Part shown: positions 7,501-15,030 of the stretch, piece by piece
Numbering within the stretch: position 1 is the stretch's first letter
Layout of the letters: each line of letters begins with the position of its first letter
Origin: Vulcanimicrobiota bacterium
Lineage (GTDB): Bacteria > Vulcanimicrobiota > Xenobia > Xenobiales > JADMJV01
Reading direction: 5' to 3'
Assembly: GCA_019637395.1 (NCBI GenBank)
Contig: JAHBVR010000031.1
Coordinates: forward strand, 1 to 46,565
DNA length: 46,565 bases
Made by a program: the position numbers and the translations under genes
Notes under the pieces: generated by a model
What the model saw: the letters and a program-made list of their open reading frames with translations, nothing else
Database searches by the model: none
Told to the model about the DNA's origin: nothing

Positions 7501-9961
7501 TGTGACCGGATTGGGCCGCGCCCTCGGGATCGATTGCGATGACTTTGCAGTCCAGCGGGCTGTGGGCGCCCACGAAACTCGATTGGGGGCGCAGTCCCAC
7601 GTAATAGGCGGCGGGATGGACGTGGACGACGGTCTGGTGGCTGACCTCGCTTTTATCGGGACTGGAGACGGTGGCGCGCAGGGTGAGGTCGACCGGGCCG
7701 GTCAATTCGTTGAATTTGAGGGGGACGCTGGCGCTGGTCTGGCCTTGGGCGTCCAGTTGCGTCTCTACCTGGGAGCGCAGGCTTTCTTCGCGGGGCCGAT
7801 CCTGGTCATCCCAGCTCCAGTCAAGCCAGCGCTCGGGTCCGAAGCTCCAGCCCGGCCAGCGGCTGGATTCGAAGTCGGCGATTCTGGCATAAGCCAGCCA
7901 CTGGAGTTCGGCGGCGGCCAGCGGGGCGCCGAAGAGGTAGCGGGCTTCGATGGGCACATGCAGGGTCTCCCCGCGCGAATAGTTGCGCGCGGCCGGTTTG
8001 AGGCCGACCTGAAATTGCACGGGCCGGTAGGCCTGCACCTGGAATTGGGCCGGTTCCTCGCCGTCGACCTGAACGCGCCAGGCGCCGGTGGGCGCTTCTT
8101 TGGGGAGGGCCACGTCCACATCGAAGGAGCCGCGTTCGCTCAATTTGACGTCCTGGGTAAAGGCCTCTTCGTCGCGACTGTTTTTGATGACCAGCTTGAG
8201 GGCGCCCTGGGGAATGCTCCAGCGGCTGCCCTGGCGTTGGCGGCGAATACCTTTGAGGTGGACCTGGTCACCCGGCCGGTAGATGCCGCGGTCACTGAAG
8301 ACCAGAGTTTCCTGGTTGACGGCACTCGAATATTCCGTGTCGAAGCCCATCCAGCGGTCGGAAATGGGGCTGCCGGAGCTGGAGCTGACCACGGCCAGGT
8401 CGGGGCCGCGTTGGGCGATGAGATAGAGGACGGGGGCTGAGCGGCGGCCCAGTTTGAGCCAGCCGGGAGCGCGCGCCAGGCCGTCCTGGTCGGTTTTTCC
8501 GTTCCACAGCACTTTGTTGTTGGCGTCGCGCATTTCCACGGCGGTGCCGGGCAGGCTGGCGCAGTTCTCCAGGTCGGTCACCCAGAGCAGCACGTCGTCG
8601 GGGGAGAACTTGGCCGTCAGTCCCATGCGAGTGACCTGCACCAGCGCCGTTTTCTGGCTCGACTGATACTGGCTGCCGGTATCCACCAGCACTCCGTCGG
8701 AGGGTTCAAAGCGCAGGGCCATCAGACCGAAGCCTGATTTGAGCAGGCTGTTCAGCTCCAGGGGACGATAGGTCAGGATATTACGGCGCGCGCCCGGAGC
8801 CCAGCGGCGGTCCAGTTGGGCGGGTGAGGGCACCCATTTAGGGGTGTCCAGCTTTTGCAGGGCCGGCACCACCGTGTCGCGCGTCAGCCGGGCGCCGCGC
8901 ACGCGCATTTGGGCGATGTTGAGGAAGCCGAGCGGCAGCTGGGCCGGCAGGTAGGCTTCCAAAATTCGTTCTCCCACCGGCGCGATGACGGCCGGGGGCA
9001 GACGGTCGGTGCTGACGTCCAGAGTCATGGCCTGGTTGAGTTTGAAGCCGTATTCATCGGTCAGACCCGGAGTGATGGTCAGTTGGTAGCGGGTGTCCGG
9101 ACGCAGGTCATAGTACAGGCGCGGTCCCGGATAGGAACCGGTGAGCCGGGCCGGAGGGCTGAGCTTGAGGTGTTTGTTCAATTCCTTGGGAGTGACTGGA
9201 TTGCTGAAGGTAAACTCCAGCGGTTCGCCCGGGTCGTGGCGCTTCGCCTTGTCCAGCTTGAGCAGGCGCAGGGGCCCGGGAACGGTGAGCTCGACTCCCC
9301 TGGCTTCGGCCAGGCCGAGATTTCCCTGGGCGGCCAGGGTGCCGGCGGCGATCCTCAGTTCGTAATCGCCGGGTTTGGGCAGGGAGGCGGGTTCTACTAT
9401 GAGGACCTGCTCGGGCTTATGCTCGACTTCGCCGGGCCGGGGGGAACGCACTTTCAGTCTCGTTCCCCCCCTCAGGCTGAGAAAAGGAGCGGCTTTGACC
9501 GGATCCATGGGCATGTTGAAGCGAATTTCCGCCTTGGGGTGGGCGCCTTGCCAGACCTGTGCCGGGGAGTCTTCGATTTCGGGGCGGCCGGTTTGAAATT
9601 CGAAACTGTATTTCTCGGCCAGCACGGCCCCATTGGCGGCTTTGGTGCCGGCCGGCACAGTGGCCGTATAGTGGGTGGCCGGCGCCAATTGCTTGGGATA
9701 AAAGGCCAGGGTGCGCACGCCGAGCCAGCGATAGACTCCGGGGATTGGCGGCTCCAGCTGGAGCGGTCCCCGAGCGCGCTCGCCAGCCGGTCCGAGCTCC
9801 ACCATGGGCTGGTCGAAGGTGACCACGATGCCGTCCTCGGCCTTCTTTACCTGATCGTGGGGAGCGGAGAAAACGACGTGCAGAACACGCGTATCGGCGG
9901 AGCTGATCCACCACATTCCTCCCAGCAGAAATAGGATCAGCCAGGACCACGGACGCTTCAT
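4529..9961 (-). CDS. Bacterial alpha-2-macroglobulin, thioester type
   Basis: Large periplasmic protease trap of 1810 residues. The start is the ATG at 9961 (MKRPWSW), preceded by a GGGGGT Shine-Dalgarno-like run; an in-frame ATG 31 codons upstream gives an implausible leader. The N-terminus is one hydrophobic segment (residues 5-19) ending SSADTR. No lipobox Cys is present, unlike E. coli YfhM. Repeated beta-sandwich (MG) domains follow, including the GxYRPGD motif (SDRGIYRPGDQVHL). The thioester CLEQ is intact at about residue 1344, then comes the alpha-helical TED and the C-terminal receptor-like domain. Proteases that cut the bait region are trapped covalently through the thioester. It is co-transcribed with pbpC. 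Confidence 0.93.
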   Translation of the reverse strand: MKRPWSWLILFLLGGMWWISSADTRVLHVVFSAPHDQVKKAEDGIVVTFDQPMVELGPAGERARGPLQLEPPIPGVYRWLGVRTLAFYPKQLAPATHYTATVPAGTKAANGAVLAEKYSFEFQTGRPEIEDSPAQVWQGAHPKAEIRFNMPMDPVKAAPFLSLRGGTRLKVRSPRPGEVEHKPEQVLIVEPASLPKPGDYELRIAAGTLAAQGNLGLAEARGVELTVPGPLRLLKLDKAKRHDPGEPLEFTFSNPVTPKELNKHLKLSPPARLTGSYPGPRLYYDLRPDTRYQLTITPGLTDEYGFKLNQAMTLDVSTDRLPPAVIAPVGERILEAYLPAQLPLGFLNIAQMRVRGARLTRDTVVPALQKLDTPKWVPSPAQLDRRWAPGARRNILTYRPLELNSLLKSGFGLMALRFEPSDGVLVDTGSQYQSSQKTALVQVTRMGLTAKFSPDDVLLWVTDLENCASLPGTAVEMRDANNKVLWNGKTDQDGLARAPGWLKLGRRSAPVLYLIAQRGPDLAVVSSSSGSPISDRWMGFDTEYSSAVNQETLVFSDRGIYRPGDQVHLKGIRRQRQGSRWSIPQGALKLVIKNSRDEEAFTQDVKLSERGSFDVDVALPKEAPTGAWRVQVDGEEPAQFQVQAYRPVQFQVGLKPAARNYSRGETLHVPIEARYLFGAPLAAAELQWLAYARIADFESSRWPGWSFGPERWLDWSWDDQDRPREESLRSQVETQLDAQGQTSASVPLKFNELTGPVDLTLRATVSSPDKSEVSHQTVVHVHPAAYYVGLRPQSSFVGAHSPLDCKVIAIDPEGAAQSGHKVEVELLRHEYHSVRRQVGNATEWVSQVKDVPVDKASLTSGSAEQSVRLKTAGPGLYLLRGRSRDASGRLAETTTSLYGYGQGSAGWYLKDDRLQLVPDKRSYKPGETVRLAVSSPFPQARLLVTVERDGILERFVSEIKGGAPVVNIPVRDDYAPNVFVSVALIQGRLARHKFGSLGEDLARPVCKLGTVKIPVDSGGQRLQVEIKSDHEVYAPGDTVQVDLQVRDAAGQPAPAEVTFVAADAGVLNLIDYHLPDPIATFFRPRHLSVNTAETRYRVVGQRRYGEKGNPGGGGAEAPADLPPQGDYRWNFEATPCWKPSLQTDAQGRARVTFKLPDSLTAFRLSAIAHQQSQFGRGEGEIRVSRALALTPSWPRFCNLGDESNAGVTVHNQSGADGTVQLELHAQGAELTGPAQQQIPIPSGQSRVVRFPFRAAQAGQATFRFQARLGQHSDRLEGKLPIQIPRLVETAAARESVEQEPLAVELAVPPEAIPGTARLDVALSSSALAGLKPAVEYLKAYPYECLEQKTSRVMPMVAAREVIEAFSGDKVGGRHLVQEVLDSLPGLQTPTGGLSLWAGNPPSPWATAYALHLCARARNQGYRLPQATVDKALTYLEQALADSSDSQLWAHRYSQRESLSTQAYMLKVLSLWGKDDASSANRLYAERSSLPVAGQAWLLSAMAKRPKESEALARQLLSHLALAPTSAHFRQDGSDLYRTYESPVRTSALALETLLETGHDFPQAGLVVHWLARQRKQGRWDTTQENAAVFNALSAWYRKHESLPPAFEATLALAGQPVLQEKFQGRSLNILSSSIPLGPGPQPLRVSREGNGTLYLSAQLKYAPRQPLPAADAGLSIVKQVEVVGAPSSGDYAAGTLLRVRLTVASSQSRSFVVVNDPVAAGMEVVQTHFATERQDLESDNSSWWGGFNHHEIYDDRVLLFADDLDPGVHRFSYYLRAAFPGRYKLLPSLAECMYEPEIFGRTGPTEVVVR

Positions 9962-9989
9962 TTTGACCCCCACGAGTATCGGTGGCAGG

Positions 9990-10039
9990 ATGGTAGCACA
10001 ATATGGCCGGTTGGCAAGATGGAATGCCCACAAGATACC
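9990..10039. promoter_or_regulatory. Divergent promoters between A2M and SDR genes
   Basis: In the 91-base gap, the minus strand shows TTGCCA (10017-10012), a 16-base spacer and TACCAT (9995-9990), reading toward the macroglobulin gene. The plus strand shows TTGGCA (10011-10016), a 17-base spacer and GATACC (10034-10039), reading toward the SDR gene. The two -35 boxes overlap on the same seven bases, so polymerase would bind one or the other. The plus -10 is weak (3 of 6 consensus bases); the minus pair is better. Confidence 0.35.
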
Positions 10040-10052
10040 CGAAGCTATCCGC

Positions 10053-11462
10053 ATGAGAGTGCTGGTGACGGGCGCGACCGGATACGTGGGCGGGCGATTG
10101 GTACCGCTGCTTCTGGAGGCGGGCCATGAGGTGCGCCTGCTGGTGCGCGATCCGGCTCGGGTGGGCGGGCGACCCTGGGTGGAGCGAGTGGAGTTGGCGG
10201 CTGGCGACGTGCTGCGCCCGGAGACCTTGGGACCGGCTCTGGAAGGGATGGAGGCGGCTTTTTACCTGGTCCATTCGATGGGCGGGGAGGGTGAATTTCA
10301 GGAGCTCGATCGGCGGGCGGCCGGCCATTGGGTGGCGGCTGCCCGGGGTTTGAGTCATACCGTCTATCTGGGCGGTTTGCTGCCGCAGGGATTGGCCTCC
10401 GATCATCTGTCCAGCCGGGCCGAGGTGGGCGAGATTTTGCGGGCGGGGTTGCCGGCCACCGAGTTTCGGGCCGGCCCGGTGGTGGGCTCGGGTTCGGCCT
10501 CCTTTGAGATGGTGCGCTACCTGGCCGAACGGGTGCCTTTCTTTCTCGCTCCGCGCGGGGTGCACAATGCGGTTCAGCCCATCGGTATCGGCGACATGTT
10601 GGGGTATCTGGTGGCCAGTTTAGAAAAAGGACCGCAGGGAGTGGTGGAGGTGGGCACCGAGCGCAGCAGTTTCGGTGGGATGCTGCAGGGCTACGCGGAG
10701 GTGCGCGGCCTGCGCCGGCCGGTCTGGGAGGTGCCGCTGGTCCGGCCCGGTTTTTGCGCCCTGATGGTGGGACTGCTGACGCCGATTCCGCGCAGCCTGG
10801 CCGCTCCGTTGCTGGAAGGCGTGGCTCATCCGGTGGTGGCCGATACCACTCGAGCCCGGCAGATCTTTCCCGAGATCGTGCCGCTCTCTTACCGCGAGTG
10901 TGTGCGCCGCGCCCTGGAGCGTATCGCGGCCGAGGACGTGGAGACTTCCTGGCGGGGAGCGCAGGGGCGGCCGCTGGAGTCGCGGCGGGTGGACTGGGCG
11001 GGTTTGTATCGAGCCAGTTGCAGCCATTTTGTGGAAGCGCCTCCGGCGGCGCTGTTCCGGGCTTGCAGCAGTTTGGGCGGAGAGCAGGGCTATCGAGTCT
11101 GGAACTGGGCCTGGCGGCTGCGCGGCTGGATCGACCAGTGGCTGGGCGGCCCGGGTTTGCGGCGGGGACGGCGCCATCCCTACGAACTCTTACCCGGCGA
11201 GGCCATGGACGTGTGGCGGGTGGAGGCGGTGGAGCCCGGGCGGCGCTTGTTTTTACGGGCCGAGATGAAGCTGCCGGGGCGGGCCTGGTTGAGCTTTGAG
11301 GTGTCTCCCGAGGGAACGGGCAGCCGCCTGGTCATCACCGCCCTGATGGAACCGCACGGTATGCCGGGTTGGCTCTATTGGTGGAGCACCTATCCTTACC
11401 ATCGCTTCGGTTTTCGCCAACTGGCTCGAGTCTTGGGCAGAGAGGCTCTAACCCTGGCATAA
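10053..11462 (+). CDS. NAD(P)-binding SDR/NmrA-like protein with DUF2867 domain
   Basis: A 469-residue two-domain protein. The Rossmann domain starts at once with VLVTGATGYVGG (residues 3-14), the GxxGxxG dinucleotide loop of atypical SDR/NmrA proteins, and runs to about residue 290. The C-terminal about 150 residues (from the SHFVEAPPAALFRA region) match the DUF2867 domain usually fused to such SDRs (YbjT-type). The start ATG at 10053 is chosen because the next upstream ATGs would precede the Rossmann strand by a non-homologous leader and overlap the divergent gene. The substrate is unknown; the family includes quinone/NADPH-linked and sensor-like members. The 3' end overlaps the convergent membrane gene by 15 bases. 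Confidence 0.85.
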   Translation: MRVLVTGATGYVGGRLVPLLLEAGHEVRLLVRDPARVGGRPWVERVELAAGDVLRPETLGPALEGMEAAFYLVHSMGGEGEFQELDRRAAGHWVAAARGLSHTVYLGGLLPQGLASDHLSSRAEVGEILRAGLPATEFRAGPVVGSGSASFEMVRYLAERVPFFLAPRGVHNAVQPIGIGDMLGYLVASLEKGPQGVVEVGTERSSFGGMLQGYAEVRGLRRPVWEVPLVRPGFCALMVGLLTPIPRSLAAPLLEGVAHPVVADTTRARQIFPEIVPLSYRECVRRALERIAAEDVETSWRGAQGRPLESRRVDWAGLYRASCSHFVEAPPAALFRACSSLGGEQGYRVWNWAWRLRGWIDQWLGGPGLRRGRRHPYELLPGEAMDVWRVEAVEPGRRLFLRAEMKLPGRAWLSFEVSPEGTGSRLVITALMEPHGMPGWLYWWSTYPYHRFGFRQLARVLGREALTLA

Positions 11463-12557
11463 GCGCAAGAGCGCGTCGGCGGCCAGCCCCGGCATCCAGC
11501 CGAGCAGATAGGTGGCCAACATGGCCAGCCAGAATCCCGCTACGGGTGTCCGAGAATGGCCGACCCGAAAGAGGATCGGGGCCAGCAGTTGAAAGGTCAG
11601 CGGACTGATCAGCGCCAGCTGGCAGCTCAAGGCAAAGAGAGTGGTTCCCTGCTGCGGAAAGAGCAACCACAAAGGCAGAACGGCGGCGGCCAGCGTCCCG
11701 CAATAAGTGCGGCTGAGTTGCCCGATGGGGCGACTCAGCCCCCGGCGTAGTTCTTCCGAACTGGTGGGAGCCAGCTCGTGGCAGCGGGTAGAGCGCTCTT
11801 TGTAGAGCAGGGTGCCGAACAAGACGAGAAACCCGCAGCCCATGGACGGCGCCAGAAAGCGCAGGAGTTCTGATTCTTGGCAAGCCACCAGGGCATACAG
11901 GGCGAAAAGGGACATCGCCCAAAAGGACCCGATCAGCTTGCTGTAGGGAGCGCGCCGCAACAGGCGGCAGATGCGGAATTCGTAGGGATTCTCGCTGCTC
12001 TCCGCGGGGCACAAGTCGAAGGGTTTGACCAGGGCGTCTTTGAGGGGTGACTTGATTCTCTCGTAGAGAACCAGCAGGGTCAAGAACCCGAACCAGGGGA
12101 GGAGAAAGCGGGCACTTGACTGCCAGCAGAAGATCGAGCTAGAGGCCAGCCAGAGGAGGTGGGTCCAACGCCTCCGATACGGGTAGGGATGGCAAAGCGG
12201 GCTCAGGGCCAGATGGAGCCAGAATGGCTTGAAATAGACCCAACGAAAAGTACCGGGATGGAGGCATTGGTGGACGGCCAGCAACAGGCCCGCCATGATC
12301 AGGGCCTGCCCGAGCAGGCTGAGGTAGAGCCGGTAAGAGCGGGCTTCCAGCCGGGAAGCCTGTCCGCTGGCCAGCATTTCTTCATTCTTGGATAGCTTCA
12401 CAGTGCGCAAAATCAGGGGCAGGGCGCGGCTGGAAAACCACATCGGCGGGAGCATCAGGATGGCCCACGAGAAGACTTTGGCCAGCAGCACTCCCAGGGC
12501 CAGAAAGAGCAACCAGTTGCGTGAAGAAGTGCGGGTTCCCAGCAGAAGTTCTCTCAT
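11448..12557 (-). CDS. Multi-pass membrane protein of unknown function
   Basis: A 369-residue integral membrane protein with about eight to ten hydrophobic segments, for example WLLFLALGVLLAKVFSWAI (14-32) and LLGQALIMAGLLLAV. A cytosolic-looking charged loop lies between the first two (LSKNEEMLASGQ). The topology resembles an ABC-2-type exporter permease without its ATPase, but no signature motif is visible and no ATPase gene is adjacent. It lies 78 bases downstream of the phosphoesterase gene on the same strand, so it may belong to that operon or use its own start. Direct copies of GTTAACCTG lie just upstream. Its 3' end overlaps the convergent SDR gene. Confidence 0.7.
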   Translation of the reverse strand: MRELLLGTRTSSRNWLLFLALGVLLAKVFSWAILMLPPMWFSSRALPLILRTVKLSKNEEMLASGQASRLEARSYRLYLSLLGQALIMAGLLLAVHQCLHPGTFRWVYFKPFWLHLALSPLCHPYPYRRRWTHLLWLASSSIFCWQSSARFLLPWFGFLTLLVLYERIKSPLKDALVKPFDLCPAESSENPYEFRICRLLRRAPYSKLIGSFWAMSLFALYALVACQESELLRFLAPSMGCGFLVLFGTLLYKERSTRCHELAPTSSEELRRGLSRPIGQLSRTYCGTLAAAVLPLWLLFPQQGTTLFALSCQLALISPLTFQLLAPILFRVGHSRTPVAGFWLAMLATYLLGWMPGLAADALLRLCQG

Positions 12558-12578
12558 CTTCTCAGGTTAACAAGTCCA

Positions 12579-12646
12579 GGTTAACTCCAGATAGCCGTCA
12601 TGTTGGCAAAAGATGTCCGGAAGATTGCTTGGCGGTTAACTCCAGA
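12579..12646. repeat. 13-base direct repeat flanking phosphoesterase stop
   Basis: GGTTAACTCCAGA occurs at 12579-12591 and again at 12634-12646. The second copy contains the TAA stop of the phosphoesterase gene. A further partial copy (AGGTTAAC) sits at 12564-12571. It looks like a small local duplication of the gene's 3' end; a binding site for a regulator of the downstream membrane gene is an alternative. Confidence 0.4.
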
Positions 12647-13640
12647 GGTCGGGGCGCCAGTGGTCGGCCCGGCCTTTGGGAGTCCAGTGGCTGCCGTCGG
12701 CCAGCACGCTGCTCCAGGCGTATTGGCCGTTCTCGGCATTGAGAATGTAGAGCTTGCCGCCTTTGGGGACGCGGTCGTGGCCGTAGCCGGCGTAGCCGGT
12801 GGCCCGGCCGTAGATGAGCTCGATGTTTTTCCAGGGGACGCTGTAGTCATTGACGTGGTCGTGACCGGCGATGCAGGCGCGCACACCCAGGTCGGGGAGC
12901 TGCAGGACGGTGGCGCCGTTTTCCACACCAAATCCGCAGGGTTCCAACTTGACGCCCTGACCTTTGCCTTCCTCCCAGAGCTGGCTGTGTTGCCTCAGAG
13001 GAATATGGAAGACCGCGAAGGCGGGGGGACCTCCGGTAGGCAGCGTGGCCAGCCAGTTCTGCTGGGGAGCGGCCAGGCCGGCTCCACTGGTGTTGATGCA
13101 GATCAGGCTCCATAAGGTCTTTTTCTCGGCGTTCTGGAGGTGGACCTGATAGCACCCGCTGTGTTTACCACCACGATAGAGAGAATGCGGGGAGGCGGCC
13201 AGGGCGCGGTGACCGGCCACATAGTCATCCAGGCGGTCGTGATTGCCCCAGGTAAAGAGCCAGGGGCGGCCCAGGCTTGCGAGCAGGGCCAGACAGTCGT
13301 CGAGGTAGTGGCTTCCGATGTGCACCGGATTGTTGTTCCACAGGTCGCCGGTGATGAGCAGCAGGTCGGGGGCGTGGCGATCGACCAGGCGGCGCATGTC
13401 GTCGCGGGTGCGCCGGTCCAGATCGGGGCGCCAGGGCCACTGGTAGAAGTGCAGATCGGTGAACTGCAGCATCTTGATGTGCGAAGGGTCTTTGAAAGTG
13501 ATGGTGGCGATGCTTTCGCCGGCCTCGGGATCCGGGGTCATGCCGGTATGATGCGGACCACGGGCTTCTCTAACCTGATCGGCGGCCAGTCCGGTCAGGG
13601 CCAGGCCGGCGGCGGCTTTTAAGAGGGTGCGCCGGCGCAT
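12636..13640 (-). CDS. Tat-exported calcineurin-like metallophosphoesterase
   Basis: A 334-residue secreted phosphoesterase. The N-terminus has a twin-arginine signal (RRRTLLKAAAG, residues 2-12, then a hydrophobic run to about 20). The metal-binding motifs appear in order: TDLHFY (D62, H64), TGDLW (98-99), WGNHDR (132-135), an AVFHIPL His, and AGHDHVND near the middle of the C-terminal half. This is the calcineurin-like fold with the purple-acid/PPA29-type architecture. It binds two metal ions and hydrolyses phospho-mono- or diesters in the periplasm; the substrate is not predictable. Its ATG directly abuts the TAA of the upstream gene (13641-13643), so the two are coupled. In-frame start and motifs are complete. 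Confidence 0.88.
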   Translation of the reverse strand: MRRRTLLKAAAGLALTGLAADQVREARGPHHTGMTPDPEAGESIATITFKDPSHIKMLQFTDLHFYQWPWRPDLDRRTRDDMRRLVDRHAPDLLLITGDLWNNNPVHIGSHYLDDCLALLASLGRPWLFTWGNHDRLDDYVAGHRALAASPHSLYRGGKHSGCYQVHLQNAEKKTLWSLICINTSGAGLAAPQQNWLATLPTGGPPAFAVFHIPLRQHSQLWEEGKGQGVKLEPCGFGVENGATVLQLPDLGVRACIAGHDHVNDYSVPWKNIELIYGRATGYAGYGHDRVPKGGKLYILNAENGQYAWSSVLADGSHWTPKGRADHWRPDLWS

Positions 13641-14315
13641 TTACCTCTGGATGGGCGTAAAGGTCTGCTTGAACTTCATATCGCCGTATTCGCCCTCGAG
13701 CTTCCAACCATCGCCCTGGGGGGTGAGCAGGGCATCGATATCGTGTACGCCCATGTTGCCCATGAGATGGAGGTTTTCGCCTTCCTGGTAGTAGGCGGTG
13801 GACATGCGGGCGCAGGCGAAGTTGCCCAGCGATTCGATAACCGGGTCGCCCTCGCGAGGGTTGGAGACGCGCCAGAGCGAGTGGTTGACGGGCATGCGGT
13901 TGGGGCCGGCCAGGCCGGTGACCTGGGTGCTGCCGTCCGCATTCAGATAGAAGTTGCCTTCGAATTCGCCCGGTTCGCTGTGGCCGGTGAGGGCCAGCGA
14001 GCCGTCTTCGGCGGGGGCGGTAGTCATGAGGAAGGGTTTGCCGTTGAGATTGGCTTCGATGGTGGCGGCGGGGTCTTCGGTGACCACGTATTCGATGACC
14101 TGATTCTCGGCTTCCAGCCGGACCTGCAAGGGCTGGTGCGACTCGGAGGCCAGCAGCGCGGCCAGGCGGTCCATTTGCGGCAGGAAATACATCTCGCGGC
14201 CGGTGTCCAGCACCGAGAGTTCGAAAGGGAACTCTCCCCGCACTTCGTCCGGGCAGGTGGTTTTGACGGGCCGCGGTTGGGGCGCGCGCGTATGGGAGGA
14301 AATGGAGTTAATCAC
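13641..14315 (-). CDS. Unknown 224-residue beta-rich protein
   Basis: No family is recognised. The protein starts with GTG at 14315 (MINSISSHTR), has no signal peptide, and a proline-rich start of about 20 residues. The rest alternates short hydrophobic and polar stretches as in beta-barrel or beta-sandwich folds, with a Cys near residue 21 and another near 169. Its stop abuts the start of the Tat phosphoesterase with no gap, so it is probably the first gene of that operon. A GTG start preceded by GGAAGT too close to act as a normal ribosome-binding site hints at a leaderless or alternative start. Confidence 0.6.
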   Translation of the reverse strand: MINSISSHTRAPQPRPVKTTCPDEVRGEFPFELSVLDTGREMYFLPQMDRLAALLASESHQPLQVRLEAENQVIEYVVTEDPAATIEANLNGKPFLMTTAPAEDGSLALTGHSEPGEFEGNFYLNADGSTQVTGLAGPNRMPVNHSLWRVSNPREGDPVIESLGNFACARMSTAYYQEGENLHLMGNMGVHDIDALLTPQGDGWKLEGEYGDMKFKQTFTPIQR

Positions 14316-14485
14316 ACTTCCGTTTTAGCAACGGTTTGCTGCTGGAGCGTGTCCGGTTTGTTGCTATCGCGCCAAGTTGGTGGGGTCGTGGTTGGTGAGC
14401 AGAATCGGCACGATTCGACCCGAAAGTTTTACAAATACCTGATTTTAGTAACACCTTGGGGGGTGCTCGGGGAGGCGGGCTGGGG

Positions 14486-14491
14486 TAGGCT
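14486..14491 (+). promoter_or_regulatory. Putative leaderless -10 box (TAGGCT)
   Basis: TAGGCT ends exactly six bases before the ATG at 14498, so transcription would start at or next to the start codon. No convincing -35 is visible in the G+C-rich stretch upstream. It is listed because the same arrangement recurs before 31461 and 37980. Confidence 0.3.
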
Positions 14492-14497
14492 GAGGGT

Positions 14498-15019
14498 ATG
14501 AAGATTCAGAAGCATTCGCAGAGCCCGGTCTTGAGAACTTTGAACAAGGCGCCTGAAGCGCCGCGGTCTCCAGACGGATTTACGCCGACGCCGGAAGGTC
14601 CGAACGAGCCCAGGACTTCCTGGTTTCACCGGAGCACCGGTGCGATCGCGGGCGCGGCGGTGCTGGCTACCGCGGGAACGGTGTTACTGACACCGCTGGG
14701 CAACGGGATGGGCGGAGATGGGCTGATTTACCCGATCGCCGGTATGCTGATCGGCGGCACGGTAGGATTGGTGACGGGCGCGCTGGGAGCGGGAGCGGCC
14801 CATTCGACCGAGGAGAAGACTTCGCTTTACCATCGAGCCACGGGCGCTGTGAGCGGTGCTCTGCTGGGCGCTATCGGGGGAGCGTTTGTGGTCGGCCCCA
14901 TGGGCAATGGCCTGGGCGGGGACGGGCTGATTTACGCGGCGGCCGGGCTGGCCGGCGGAGGAGCCCTGGGAGCGGTAACTGGAACTCTGCTGGCGGGGCG
15001 TTTTCCGGATCGGAGTTAG
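14498..15019 (+). CDS. Glycine-rich membrane protein with internal duplication
   Basis: A 173-residue protein of unknown function. A polar, proline-rich N-terminus (1-42, including DGFTPTPEG) precedes two near-identical halves. Residues 44-102 begin HRSTGAIAGA and contain LGNGMGGDGLIY (67-78). Residues 112-168 begin HRATGAVSGA and contain MGNGLGGDGLIY (135-146). Each half is two glycine-zipper helices around the conserved GNGxGGDGLIY loop, so four membrane helices are likely. Glycine-zipper proteins often insert into or permeabilise membranes, but the function here is unknown. There is no Shine-Dalgarno; a TAGGCT box lies six bases upstream. It is followed 11 bases later by the chimeric gene. 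Confidence 0.7.
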   Translation: MKIQKHSQSPVLRTLNKAPEAPRSPDGFTPTPEGPNEPRTSWFHRSTGAIAGAAVLATAGTVLLTPLGNGMGGDGLIYPIAGMLIGGTVGLVTGALGAGAAHSTEEKTSLYHRATGAVSGALLGAIGGAFVVGPMGNGLGGDGLIYAAAGLAGGGALGAVTGTLLAGRFPDRS

Positions 15020-15030
15020 CAGGGGGAAAT

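Noticed and set aside
5117-8440. A 1107-codon plus-strand open frame
   Set aside because: It lies wholly opposite the A2M gene, has Gly/Ala/Val-rich antisense composition and no domain; it is a by-product of G+C-rich codon use.
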